From: Beroe forskalii
Taxonomy: Eukaryota > Ctenophora > Nuda > Beroida > Beroidae
Reading direction: 5' to 3'
Assembly: GCA_011033025.1 (NCBI GenBank)
Contig: WFMF01000197.1
Coordinates: 186,001 to 250,000 of the forward strand
DNA length: 64,000 nucleotides
Shown: positions 43,701-54,315 of the stretch, piece by piece
Layout: every line of letters begins with the position of its first letter
How positions within the stretch are numbered: position 1 is the first letter of the stretch
Position numbers and translations under genes: made by a program
Notes under the pieces: generated by a model
What the model was told of the DNA's origin: nothing
What the model saw: only the letters and a program-made list of their open reading frames with translations
Databases searched by the model: none

Positions 43701-46700
43701 AGTTTGCTCAGGGAGCAGCTGGGTTTGCTCTCAGGGAGCGTTGGGTTTGCTCAGGGAGCAGCTGGGTTTGCTCTCGAGGAGCTGGGTTTGCTCAGGGAGC
43801 AGCTGGGTTTGCTCTCTGGGAGCAGCTGGGTTTGCTCTCAGAGAGGAGCTGGGTTTGCTCTCAGGGAGCAGCTGGGTTTGCTCTCAAGGAGCTGGGTTTG
43901 TTCTCAAAGAGCTGGGTTTGCTCAGGGAGCAGCTGCAATTGCTCTTAGGGAGCAGCTGGGATTGCTCTTAGGGAGCGCTGGGTTTGCTCTCAGGGAGCAC
44001 TGGGTTTGCTCTCAAGGAGCTGGGTTTGCTCAGGGAGTAGCTGGGTTTGCTCTCAGGGAGTGCTGGGTTTGCTCAGGGAGCAGCTGGGATTGCTCGCAGG
44101 GAGCGCTGGGTTTGCTCTCAGAAAGCGCTGGGTTTGCTCTCAGAAAGCGCTGGGTTTGCTCTCAGAAAGCGCTGGGTTTGCTCTCAGGGAGCAGCTGGGT
44201 TTGCTCTCAAGGAACTGGGTTTGCTCAGGGAGCAGCTGGGTTTGTTCCCAGGGAGCGCTGAGATTGTTCTCATGGAGCGCTGGGTTTGCTCTCAGGGAGC
44301 GCTGGGTATGCTCAGGGAGCAGCTGGGTTTGTTCTCAGGGAGCGCTGGGATTGCTCTCATGGAGCGCTGGGTTTGCTCTCAAGGAGCTGGGTTTGCTCTC
44401 AGGGAGCAGCTGGGTTTGCTCTCAAGGAGCTGGGTTTGCTGTCAGGGAGCAGCTGGGATTGCTCTCAGGGAGCGCTGGGTTTGATCTCAAGGAGCTGGGT
44501 TTGCTCAGCTCAGGGAGCAGCTGGGTTTGCTCTCAAGGAGCGCTGGGTTTGCTCAAGGAGCAGCTGGGTTTGCTCAGGGAGCAGCTGGGTTTGCTCAGGG
44601 AGCAGCTGGGTTTGCTCAGGGAGCAGCTGGGTTTGCTCAGGGAGCAGCTGGGTTTGCTCTCAGGGAGCGCTGGGTTTGTTCTTAGGGAGCGCTGGGATTG
44701 TTCTCATGGAGCGCTGGGTTTGCTCTCAAGGAGCGCTGGGTTTGCTCAGGGAGCGCTGGGTTTGCTCAGCTGGGTTTGCTCAGGGAGCAGCTGGGATTGC
44801 TCTCAGGGAGCGCTGGGTTTGCTCAGGGAGCAGCTGGGTTTGCTCAGGGAGCAGCTGGGTTTGCTCAGGGAGCAGCTGGGTTTGCTCTCAGGGAGCAGCT
44901 GGGTTTGCTCTCAGGAGCGCTGGGTTTGCTCAGGGAGCAGCTGGGTTTGCTCTCAAGGAGCTGGGTTTGCTCAGGGAGCAGCTGGGATTGCTCTTAGGGA
45001 GCAGCTGGGATTGCTCTTAGGGAGCGCTGGGTTTGCTCTCAGGGAGCACTGGGTTTGCTCAGGGAGTAGCTGGGTTTGCTCAGGGAGCAGCTGGGTTTGC
45101 TCTCAAGGAGCTGGGTTTGCTCAGGGAGCAGCTGGGTTTGCTCTCAGGGAGCGCTGGGTTTGCTCAGGGAGCAGCTGGGTTTGCTCTCAGGGAGCGCTGG
45201 GTTTGCTCAGGGAGCAGCTGGGTTTGCTCTCAAGGAGCTGGGTTTGCTCTCAGGGAGCAGCTGGGTTTGCTCTCAAGGAGCTGGGTTTGCTCAGCTCAGG
45301 GAGCAGCTGGGATTGCTCTCAGGGAGCGCTGGGTTTGCTCAGGGAGCAGCTGGGTTTGCTCTCAGGGAGCAGCTGGGTTTGCTCAGGGAGCAGCTGGGTT
45401 TGCTCAGGGAGCAGCTGGGATTGCTCTCAGGGAGCGCTGGGTTTGCTCAGGGAGCAGCTGGGTTTGCTCTCAGGAGCGCTGGGTTTGCTCTCAGGGTAGG
45501 GAGCAGCTGGGTTTGCTCTCAGGAGCAGCTGGGTTTGCTCTCAGGGAGCAGCTGGGTTTGCTCTCAGGGAGCGCTGGGTTTGCTCAGGGAGCAGCTGGGT
45601 TTGCTCTCAAGGAGCTGGGTTTGCTCAGGGAGCAGCTGGTTTTGTTCTCAGGGAGCACTGAGATTGTTCTCATGAAGCGCTGGGTTTGCTCTCAGGGAGC
45701 AGCTGGGTTTGCTCTCATGGAGCTGGGTTTGCTCAGGGAGCAGCTGGGTTTGCTCTCAGGGAGCGCTGGGTTTGTTCTCAGGGAGCGCTGGGTTTGCTCA
45801 GGGAGCAGCTGGGTTTGCTCTCAGGGAGCGCTGGGTTTGCTCTCAGGGAGCGCTGGGTTTGCTCAGGGAGTAGCGTGGTTTGCTCAGGAAGCAGCTGGGT
45901 TTGCTATCAGGGAGCAGCTGGGTTTGTTCTCAGGGAGCAGCTGGGATTTCTCTCATGGAGCAGCTGGGATTGCTCTCATGGAGCGCTGGGTTTGCTCAGG
46001 GAGCAGCTGGGTTTGCTCTCAGGGAGCGCTGGGTTTGCTCTCAGGGAGCGCTGGGTTTGCTCTCAGGGAGCAGCTGGGTTTGCTCAGGGAGCAGCTGGGT
46101 TTGCTCTCAGGAGCTGGGTTTGCTCAGGGAGCAGCTGGGATTGCTCTCAGGGAGCGCTGGGTTTGCTCTCAGGGAGCGCTGGGTTTGCTCAGGGAGCACT
46201 GGGTTTGTTCAGGGAGTAGTTGGGTTTGCTCAGGGAGCAGCTGGGTTTGCTCTAAAGGAGCAGTTGGGTTTGCTCAGGGAGCAGCTGGGTTTGCTCTCAG
46301 AAAGCGCTGGGTTTGCTCTCAGGGAGCACTGGGTTTGCTCTCAGGGAGCGCTGGGTTTGCTCTCAGGGAGCGCTGGGTTTGCTCAGGGAGCAGCTGGGTT
46401 TGCTCTCAGGGAGCGCTGGGTTTGCTCTCAGGGAGCAGCTGGGTTCTCAGGGGCAGCTGGGATTGCTCTCAGGGAGCAGCTGGGTTTGCTCTCAGGGAGC
46501 AGCTGGGTTTGCTCTCAGGGAGCGCTGGGTTTGCTCTCAGGGAGCGCTGGGTTTGCTCTCAGGGGCGTGGGTTTGGAACGGTGGGCTCTCAGGAGCAAAG
46601 CTGGGTTTGCTCTCAGGGAGCGCTGGGTTTGCTCTCAGGAAGCAGCTGGGTTTGCTCAGGGACCAGCTGGGATTGCTCTTAGGGAGCAGCTGGGATTGCT

Positions 46701-47862
46701 CTCAGGGAGCGCTGGGTTTGCTTAGGGAGCAGCTGGGTTTGCTCTCAGGCAGTGCTGGGATTTCTCTCATGGAGCGCTGGGTTTGCTCTCATGGAGCGCT
46801 GGGTTTGCTCTCATGGAGCGCTGGGTTTGCTCTCAGGGAGCGCTGGGTTTGCTCTCAGGGAACGCTGGGTTTGCTCAGGGAGCAGCTGGGTTTGCTCAGG
46901 GAGCAGCTGGGATTGCTCTCAGGGAGCGCTGGGTTTGCTCTCAGGGAGCAGCTGGGTTTGCTCTCAGGGAGCAGCTGGGTTTGCTCTCAGGGAGCAGCTG
47001 GGATTTCTCTCATGGAGCAGCTGGGTTTGCTCAGGGAGCAGCTGGGTTTGTGCTCAGGGAGCGCTGGGATTGCTCTCATGGAGCTCCTGGTTTGCTCTCA
47101 TGGAGCGGTGGGTTTGCTCTCAGGGAGCGCTGGGTTTGCACTCAGGGAGGAGCTGGGTTAACTCATGGAGCAGCTGGGTTTGCTAAGGGAGCAGCTGGGT
47201 TTGCTCAGGGAGCAGCTGGGATTGCTCTCAGGGAGCAATGGGTTTGCTCTCAGGGAGCGCTGGGTTTGCTCAGGGAGCACTGGGTTTGCTCTCAAGGAGC
47301 TGGGTTTGCTCAGGGAGCAGCTGGGTTTGCTCTCAGAAAGAGCTGGGATTGCTCTCATGGAGCACTGGGTTTGCTCTCAAGGAGGCTAGGTTTACTCAGG
47401 GAGCAGCTGGGTTTGCTCAGGCTCTCAGGGAGCAGCTGGGATTGCTCTCAGGGAGCAGCTGGGATTGCTCTCGGGGAGCAGCTGGGATTGCTCTCAGGGA
47501 GCGCTGGGTTTGCTCTCAGGGAGCGCTGGGTTTGCTCAGGGAGCAGCTGGGTTTGCTCAGGGAGCAGCTGGGATTGCTCTCAGGGAGCAGCTGGGATTGC
47601 TCTCAGGGAGCGCTGAGTTTGCTCTCAGGGAGCGATGGGTTTGCTCAAGGAGCAGCTGGGTTTGCTCAGGGAGCAGCCGGATTTGCTCAGGAAGCAGCTG
47701 GGTTTGCTCAGGGAGTAGCTGGGTTTGCTCAGGAAGCAGCTGGGTTTGCTCAGGGAGTAGCTGGGTTTTCTCAGGGAGCAGCTGGGTGTTCTCAGGGAGC
47801 AGCTAGGTTTGCTCAGGGAGTAGCTGGGTTTTCTCAGGGAGCAGCTAGGTTTGCTCTCAGGG
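40735..47862. repeat. 7.1-kb satellite of 20-23-bp units
   Basis: Over 300 units built on GGGAGCAGCTGGGTTTGCT with (CT)CA endings and a GGGAGCGCTGGG variant, giving lengths of 20 to 23 bases. Unit-length changes rotate the frame, yet no stop arises in any plus frame, producing open frames up to 1018 codons (GSSWVCS, QGAAGFAL, REQLGLL phases). I treat this as non-coding satellite. Confidence 0.95.
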
Positions 47863-50530
47863 TGTGTGCGCACTACTTTACCGTGTGTGAGCACGCTTTT
47901 TAAGCTGCGCGCACGACCTTACAATGTGCACGCATGCTTTTTAATTTGCCCGCACGACCTTACGATGTGCACGTATGCTTTTTTAGCTATGCGCACGACC
48001 TTACGGTGTGCGCGCAAGCTTTTTAAGCTGTGCACATGACCTTACGGTATGCAAGCATGCTTTTTAAGTTGCGCGCACGACTTTACGGTGTGTGCGCACG
48101 ATTTTTAAGCTGCGTGCACGACCTTACGGTGTGCGCGCACGACCGTACGGTGTGCGCGCACGCTTTTTAAGCTGAGCGCACGACTGTACGGTGTACGCGC
48201 ACGCTTTATAAGCTGCGCGCACGACCGTACGGTGTGCGCGTATGCTTTTTAAGCTGTGCGCATGACCTGACGGTGTGGGTGCACGCTTTTCAAGCTGCTC
48301 GCACGTTACGGTGCGCGCGTGTTTTTCAAGCTGCGCGCACGACTTTACGGTGTACGCACACGCTTTTCAAGCTGCGTGAACGACCTTATGATGCGTGTGC
48401 ACGCTTTTTTAGCTGCGCGCACGACCTTACGGTGCGCACGCACGCTTTTAAAGCTGCGCGCACGAACTTACGGTGCGCGCACGATATTACCATAAGCCCG
48501 CATGCTTATTAAGCTGCGCGCACGACTTTACGATACGTGCGCACGCTTTTTAAGCTGCGTGCATAAGCTTATGGTGTGCGCGCGTGCTTTTTAAGCTGCG
48601 CACGACCTTACAGTGTGCGCGCACGCTTTTCTAGCTGTGCGCACGACTTAACGGTGGGCACGCACGCTTAAGAAGCTGCGCGCACGACCTTACGGTAAGC
48701 GCGCACGATCTTACAGTAAGTTCGTATGCTTATTAAGCTGCACGCACGACCTTTTGATGCGCGCACACTTTTCAAGCTGCGCACATAAACTTACGGTGCG
48801 CGCGTGCTTTTTAAGCCGCGCGGACGACCTTACGGTGTGCGCGCGTGCTTTTAAAGCTGCGCGCACGACTTTACGGTGTGCGCGCATGCTTTTAAGCTGT
48901 GCGCACGACCTTACGGTGTGCGCGTACATTTTTTAAGCTGTGCGCATGACCTTACCGTGTGCGCGCGCGCTTTTTAAGCTGCACACACGACCTTACGGTG
49001 TGCGCGTATGCTTTTTAAGCTGTACGCATGACCTTACGTTGTGCCTGCACGCTTTTCAAGCTGCTCCCACCTTACGGTGCGCGCATGTTTTTCAAGCTGC
49101 GCGCACGACCTTATGGTGTGGCGCACGCTTTTCAAGCTGTGCGCACGAACTTACGATGCGCACGCACGCTTTTAAAGCTGCGCGCACGACCTTACGGTGT
49201 GGCGCACGCTTTTCAAGCTGCGCGCACGAACTTACAGTGCGCACGCACGCTTTTAAAGCTGCGCGCACGACCTTACGGTGTGCGCACGCTTTATAAGCTG
49301 CGCGCACGACCTTTAGGTGTGCGAGTATGCTTTTTTAAAAGCGCACGACCTTACGATGTGCGCGCACACTTTTTAAGCTGCGCGCATAACCTTACCGTGC
49401 GCGCGCTCATTTTAAGCTGTGTGAACGACTCTCACGTTTGCGCACATGACCTTAAGATGTGCGCGCACGACCTTACAGTGTGCTTGCTTTTAAGCGCGCA
49501 CGACCTTATGGTGTGCGTACATGCTTTTTAAGCTGCGCGCATGACCATACGGTGTGCGTGCATACTTTTCAAGCTGCGCGCACGACCTTACAGTGTGCGC
49601 GCACGACCGTACGGTGTGCGCGCACGCTTTTTAAGCTGCCTGCACGACCGTACGGTCGCGCGCACGCTTTTAAGCTGCGCGCACGATATTACAGTTTGCG
49701 CGCATGACCTTAAAGTGTTCGCGCATGCTTATTAAGCTGGCGCACGACCTCACGGTGTGCGCGCACGCTTTTGAAGCTGCGCGCGTTACCTTTCGGTATG
49801 GGCACGTGATTTTAAAGCTGGGGCACGACATTACGGTGTGCGCGCATGCTTTATAAGCTGCGCGCACGACCTAACGGTGTGCGCTCATGCTTTTTAAGCT
49901 GCGCGCACGACCTTACGGTGTGTGAGCATGCTTTTAAGCTGCGCGCACGACCTTACGTTGTGCACGCATGCTTTTTAAGCTGCGCGCACGACCTTACGTT
50001 GTGCACGCATGCTTTTTAAGCTGCGCGCACGACCGTACGGTGTGTACGCACACTTTTTAAGCTGCGCACACGACAGTACGGTGTGCGCGCACGCTTTTTA
50101 AGCTGCGCGCACGACAGTACGGTGTGCGCGCACGCTTTTTAAGCTGCGCGCACGACCATACGGTCGTGCGCACACGCTTATTAAGCCGCGCGCACGATAT
50201 TACGGTGTAAGCGCATGCTTATTAAGCTGGGCGCACGACCTCATGGTGTGCGCGCACGCTTTTCAAGCTGCGCGCACGAATTTACGATGCGCGCGCATGC
50301 TTTTAGCTGCGCGCGCGACTTTACGGTGTGCCCGCACGCTTTTTAAGCAGCGCGCATGACCTTACGGTGTGTGCGCACGCTTTTTAAGCTGCGTGCATGA
50401 CCTTACGGTGTGCGCAAATGCTTTTAAAGCTGAGCGCATGACCTTACGGTGTGCGCGCATGCTTTTAAAGCTGAGCGCACGACCTTATGGTGCGCGCGCA
50501 TGCTTTTAAAGCTGCGCGCACGACCTTACG
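47863..50530. repeat. 2.7-kb satellite of 41-bp units
   Basis: About 60-65 units of GCGCGCACGACCTTACGGTG, TGCGCGCACG, CTTTTTAAGCT. CpG-dense, with TGCGCGCA and AGCTT/AAGCT dyads. Directly follows the previous array. Variation is mostly at CpG sites (CG to TG or CA). Confidence 0.95.
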
Positions 50531-51297
50531 ATGCAGGTCATTTTCAATTTGCCCGGTTTATAACTTTTGATTTCCAATACTTCTCTTCCAAATTTTTACG
50601 GCACGCGTGCGCAATAATTGCTTGTGTAACAAGTTGATAACGCGTGCAATGCTCAATAACACGTCCATCTTTGACAGCCATTTTCTTCATGTTCCGCGCT
50701 TTTTCACGGTATTTGATCGATCTGAAAGGATTGACAAGAGTTTCAAGGGGGTGTGGGTGAAAGTTTGATGTAGAGAAGTGTCGGTAATCAAAAGTTATAG
50801 ACATGGCAAACTGCCCAAATTTGCGAAAACAGAACAAATTGCACGTGACAGCTTTGATGTATTTGATGCAATGTCTCAGAAGTTTTTGGCACCATCTTGC
50901 AGGGGAAGGCTCAATATATATATACGATGCAGACGTAAGATGCAGACGTAAGATGCAGACGTAAGATCCAATATACCGAAATTTTTATCACCAGCTGGTC
51001 ACAAACGTTTCCAGTCAGAACATTGAAAAGAATATTTAAAGACTCCTGACTCAAATTTGGGGAAAATTCGGTCTCACTGGCCATGGCTGGGTGCGATGTA
51101 CCAGGTTATGTGAGCACATTCTTTTGAACAATTAACGTTGTCAGGCCGCATATCTGATATCTATATTGTTTCGTTTACAACTTTCAAGATATTATTAAAT
51201 GCCCAATGTATCAAAATTCCTATCGTATCAAAATTCCGATCATGAAACAAAAATTTCCGTTTGAACATCGATTCATGGAGGATAAGTGTTTAACATA
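50531..51297. mobile_element. foldback repeat family 3, copy b (internally deleted) with its flank
   Basis: Same order as 20870-21540: TATAACTTTTGATTTCCAA, the CpG core from TGCGCAATAATTGCTTGTGT, GGCAAACTGCCCAAATTTGC, and finally the GTATCAAAATTCCGATCATG piece. Lacks part of the left arm and has about 200 unrelated bases at 50870-51080, including TAAGATGCAGACG repeats. Confidence 0.8.
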
Positions 51298-51299
51298 AC

Positions 51300-51890
51300 C
51301 CAGCTCTATTTACTCCATTTGATTATGCTTGCTGCAGGACTCTGTGTGCCCGGCTCTGTCTACTCCATTTGATTTTTCTTGTTGCAGGTGGCTCTGTGTG
51401 CCTGGCTTTATCTAGTATCTACCCCATTTGATTATGCTTGCTGCAGGACTCTGTGTGCCCGGCTCTATCTACCTCATTTGATTATGCTTGCTGCAGGAGA
51501 CTCCGTGTGCCCGGCTTTATCTACTCCATTTGATTATGCTTGCTGCAGGAGACTCTGTGTGCCCGGCTCTATCTAATCCATTTGATTATGCTTGCTGCAG
51601 GTGACTCTGGCCTGTGGGCCCGGCTCTGTCTACTCCATTTGATTATACTTGTTGCAGGAGACTCTGTGTGCCCCTAACCGGCTCTATCTACTCCATTTGA
51701 TAGTGCTTGCTGCAGGTGACTCTGGCCTGTGGGCCCGGCTCTATCTGCCCCATTTGATAATGCTTGCTGCTTGTGACTCTTTGGGCCCGGCTCTATCTAC
51801 TCCATTTGATTTAGCTAATTGCTTGTGAATCTGTGAGCACCGGCTCCTTGTACCCCTTTTGATTATGCTTGCTGCTCGTGAGCACCGGCT
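51300..51890. repeat. 52-bp minisatellite, array 2 (reverse of 29935-30690)
   Basis: TCTACTCCATTTGATTATGC, TTGCTGCAGGAGACTCTGTG, TGCCCGGCTCTA, about 11 copies with GTGACTCTGGCCTGTGGGCC variants. Confidence 0.92.
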
Positions 51891-52031
51891 CTTTTTACTG
51901 CATAATGACATATCGTGCAGCCGCGATGCAATTCATGTTATGTAAACCATCCACGCTGAATCCAATGCGCGGGATATTTTCAGCGCGCGCGATAATTAGT
52001 TACGACGCGCATCGACTATTACCATTATGGT

Positions 52032-52090
52032 GGAGCCTTATTTTGCCTCTTCTCTGAAGAGGCGCGCTTGCGCGCGCAAAATAAGGCTCC
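52032..52090. repeat. GC-rich hairpin
   Basis: GGAGCCTTATTTTGC (52032-52046) and its exact complement (52076-52090); the loop holds CTCTTCTCTGAAGAG and GCGCGCTTGCGCGC, which also pair. Related to 31345-31400. Confidence 0.88.
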
Positions 52091-52139
52091 GTAACATGGA
52101 GTAATATACATTGTAAACTGGTGACCTAAACAGGTGACC

Positions 52140-52475
52140 TAACGTAGTTCCCTGCTGCCCTAACGGAGTTCCCCGGTGCCCCAACGGAGTGCCCCAGTGC
52201 CCTGACGTAGTGCCCTGACGTAGTGCCCCAGTGCCCTGACGTAGTGCCCCAGTGCCCTGACGTAGTGCCCCAGTGCCCTGACGTAGTGCCAAGTGCCCTG
52301 AAGTAGTGCCCCAGTGCCCTGATGTAGTGCCCCAGTGCCCTGATGTAGTGCCCTTGAGTGCCCTGACGTACGCTTAGTGCCCTTGAGTGCCCTGACTTAG
52401 TGCCCTTGAGTGCCCTAACGTAGTGCCCTAAGTGCCCTCACGTAGTGCCCTGTGCCCTGAGTGCCCTAAAACGTG
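52140..52475. repeat. 21-bp GTGCCCCAGTGCCCTGACGTA minisatellite
   Basis: About 15 copies, with length variants (GTGCCCTTGAGTGCCCTGA) towards the right end. Confidence 0.9.
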
Positions 52476-52489
52476 ACAAGGTTGTCTCT

Positions 52490-53045
52490 CAAACTTTCAC
52501 CCACATCCCCTTGAAACTCTGGTCAATCCTTTCTGGTCGATCAAATACCATGAAAAAGCGCGGAACATGAAGAAAATGGCTGTCAAAGATGGACGGGTTA
52601 TTGAGCATTGCACGCGTTGTCAACTTGTTACACAAGCAATTATTGCGCGTACGCGTGCCATTTTTCAAGTACCTGTCCATCTTTGATGGCCTATAGGACC
52701 AATTTCCGCGCTTTTCCGCGGCATTTGATCGATTGGACGTGGTTGGCAAAAGGCTAAAGTGTAAGGGGGTGAAAATTTTGGGAGGAGAAGTGTTGGAAAT
52801 CAAAAGTTATAGACATGGCAAATTGACCAACTTCGGTGACCTAAAAATCATGTCAAATGTTGTCATTTTGGAAAATGAAGAACACTGTGAAAATCTACAG
52901 CCTTAACCCAACTAGAATAACCGCACTTCAAGGGTATCAACTGATATTAACACAGTGTGGGGTGTCACTGAACAGGAGGCACTTTCCAAATTGACGCGCA
53001 TCGCAAAATCTGCCTAGTGCCGCGCATCGCGAAACTGGCCTATTG
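52490..53045. mobile_element. foldback repeat family 3, copy c (reverse orientation)
   Basis: Complement of about 20655-21210, including GGCCTATAGGACCAATTTCC and the tail GTGTGGGGTGTCACTGAACA. Close similarity over ~550 bp indicates recent duplication. Confidence 0.85.
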
Positions 53046-53084
53046 TGCAGCACCCTGGCAACAGGAGTGCACTATACCTACATA

Positions 53085-53197
53085 GATATATATATTAATG
53101 ATTTGCCTGATGGTATAAAAGGTGTCTCCAAAATATTTGCTGATGATTTAAAAATTGTTGCCAATGCTGATAACTTAAAGGTAACCAGTGCTGATTA
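53085..53197 (+). pseudogene. 5' fragment of an older CR1-like LINE (RT motif B/C region)
   Basis: Plus frame reads YINDLPDGIKGVSKIFADDL, then KIVANADNL, the same region as FINDLP...FADDLKL of the neighbouring element. It stops where the next LINE begins; the continuation appears to be at 57683. Confidence 0.75.
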
Positions 53198-54315
53198 AAT
53201 TAGTTCAAAGATCTGAAGAGCCTGATTGTCCTCCCACAGATACTGAGGAAAATGGGGTTTTAACTGATGACCCTGATAGTAGAGATTGGGTAGTTGTTGG
53301 GAATGAAAGAAAAAGAGACAGGAGCATAAAAACTTACTCTAGGAAAACAGCTAGCAGTGGTGGGGATAAATCTCTCTTAATCTCAAGCCCTGATGCAAAA
53401 ATCCCTAGGAATTCTGAACCACAAGACTATGTTTCAACACCTGTTAGTTCACAGTCAAAAGTATGTCAGATTTTTAATGATTGTGTATGTGGAAAACCAA
53501 TTGGTACTAAAGCATATGTCAGTTGTTCCAAGTGCAACAATTGTTTTCATGTAAACTGTGTAAACCTCAATGGCTTGGAAGATGAGCATGTCAAACTCTT
53601 GAAGAATTGGTGGTGCTTCAGCTGCCTCCACTTCAAATACAACTCTGACAAAGACAACCAATCTCACAAAGCTATAAGGAGAATAGTACGTGAAGAGCTG
53701 AAATCAGTGAAAGATGAGATTGTTACTGTGAGAGAAGATGTTGTATATGCAACCAAATCTGTCCAATCTGGTGTTAAGGATGATGTGAAGTCATATGCTG
53801 AAGTTATCAAATGTAATCAAAAGGAGGTTCTTGAGGCATCAAGGACCACAGTCCTTGTTAAAGATGTATGTAAGTCTTTAAGTGTCGAGAAGCTTGAAAG
53901 AGAGAAGAAGCTAAAGAATGTCATTGTATCAAAAGTTCCAGAGGCACCAGGAGGTCTGGTGGGGGAACAAAGAACAAAGCATGACATTGATTACCTTTGC
54001 TCAGATAAAATTGGGATGGATCCTCAAGAGATAATCACTTGTTACAGAGCTGGACAGGTTAAGAAAGATGAAAGTGGTGGGATCTTACCTCGTCCCCTTG
54101 TTGTTGTTTTCAAGTCTGTGGAAACTGCTACCTATTGGCATAATGGTGGAAAAGGCTATAGATGTGGCATTGATAACTGGGTAAATGAAGATTTATGCCG
54201 AGCCGATAGGGAGGCTAAGTTTTTTGTGAGGGAGGAGCGAAGGAAAAGGCTGAGGATGAGACAGGAACAGATGAAGCAAGTGGAAAAACAGAAACTTGCA
54301 GTACAGAGCCAATAA
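53188..54315 (+). CDS. CR1-like LINE ORF1 protein (PHD finger), 5' truncated
   Basis: Open frame of 375 codons without an early Met; the indicated start is GTG, so the true N-terminus is probably lost. A Cys4-His-Cys3 PHD-type finger lies at about residues 96-146 (CVCG, CSKCNNCFHVNC, WWCFSC). After it comes a charged helical region (REELKSVKDEIVTVREDV) and a segment beginning REKKLKNVIVSKVPE that resembles the RNA-binding region of LINE ORF1 proteins. ORF1 proteins coat the element RNA. Ends TAA at 54313, overlapping the ORF2 frame. Confidence 0.85.
   Translation: MLIKLVQRSEEPDCPPTDTEENGVLTDDPDSRDWVVVGNERKRDRSIKTYSRKTASSGGDKSLLISSPDAKIPRNSEPQDYVSTPVSSQSKVCQIFNDCVCGKPIGTKAYVSCSKCNNCFHVNCVNLNGLEDEHVKLLKNWWCFSCLHFKYNSDKDNQSHKAIRRIVREELKSVKDEIVTVREDVVYATKSVQSGVKDDVKSYAEVIKCNQKEVLEASRTTVLVKDVCKSLSVEKLEREKKLKNVIVSKVPEAPGGLVGEQRTKHDIDYLCSDKIGMDPQEIITCYRAGQVKKDESGGILPRPLVVVFKSVETATYWHNGGKGYRCGIDNWVNEDLCRADREAKFFVREERRKRLRMRQEQMKQVEKQKLAVQSQ

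Noticed and set aside
47863-50530. CRISPR-like array
   Set aside because: No unique spacers; all units are variants of one 41-bp repeat, and the genome is eukaryotic.
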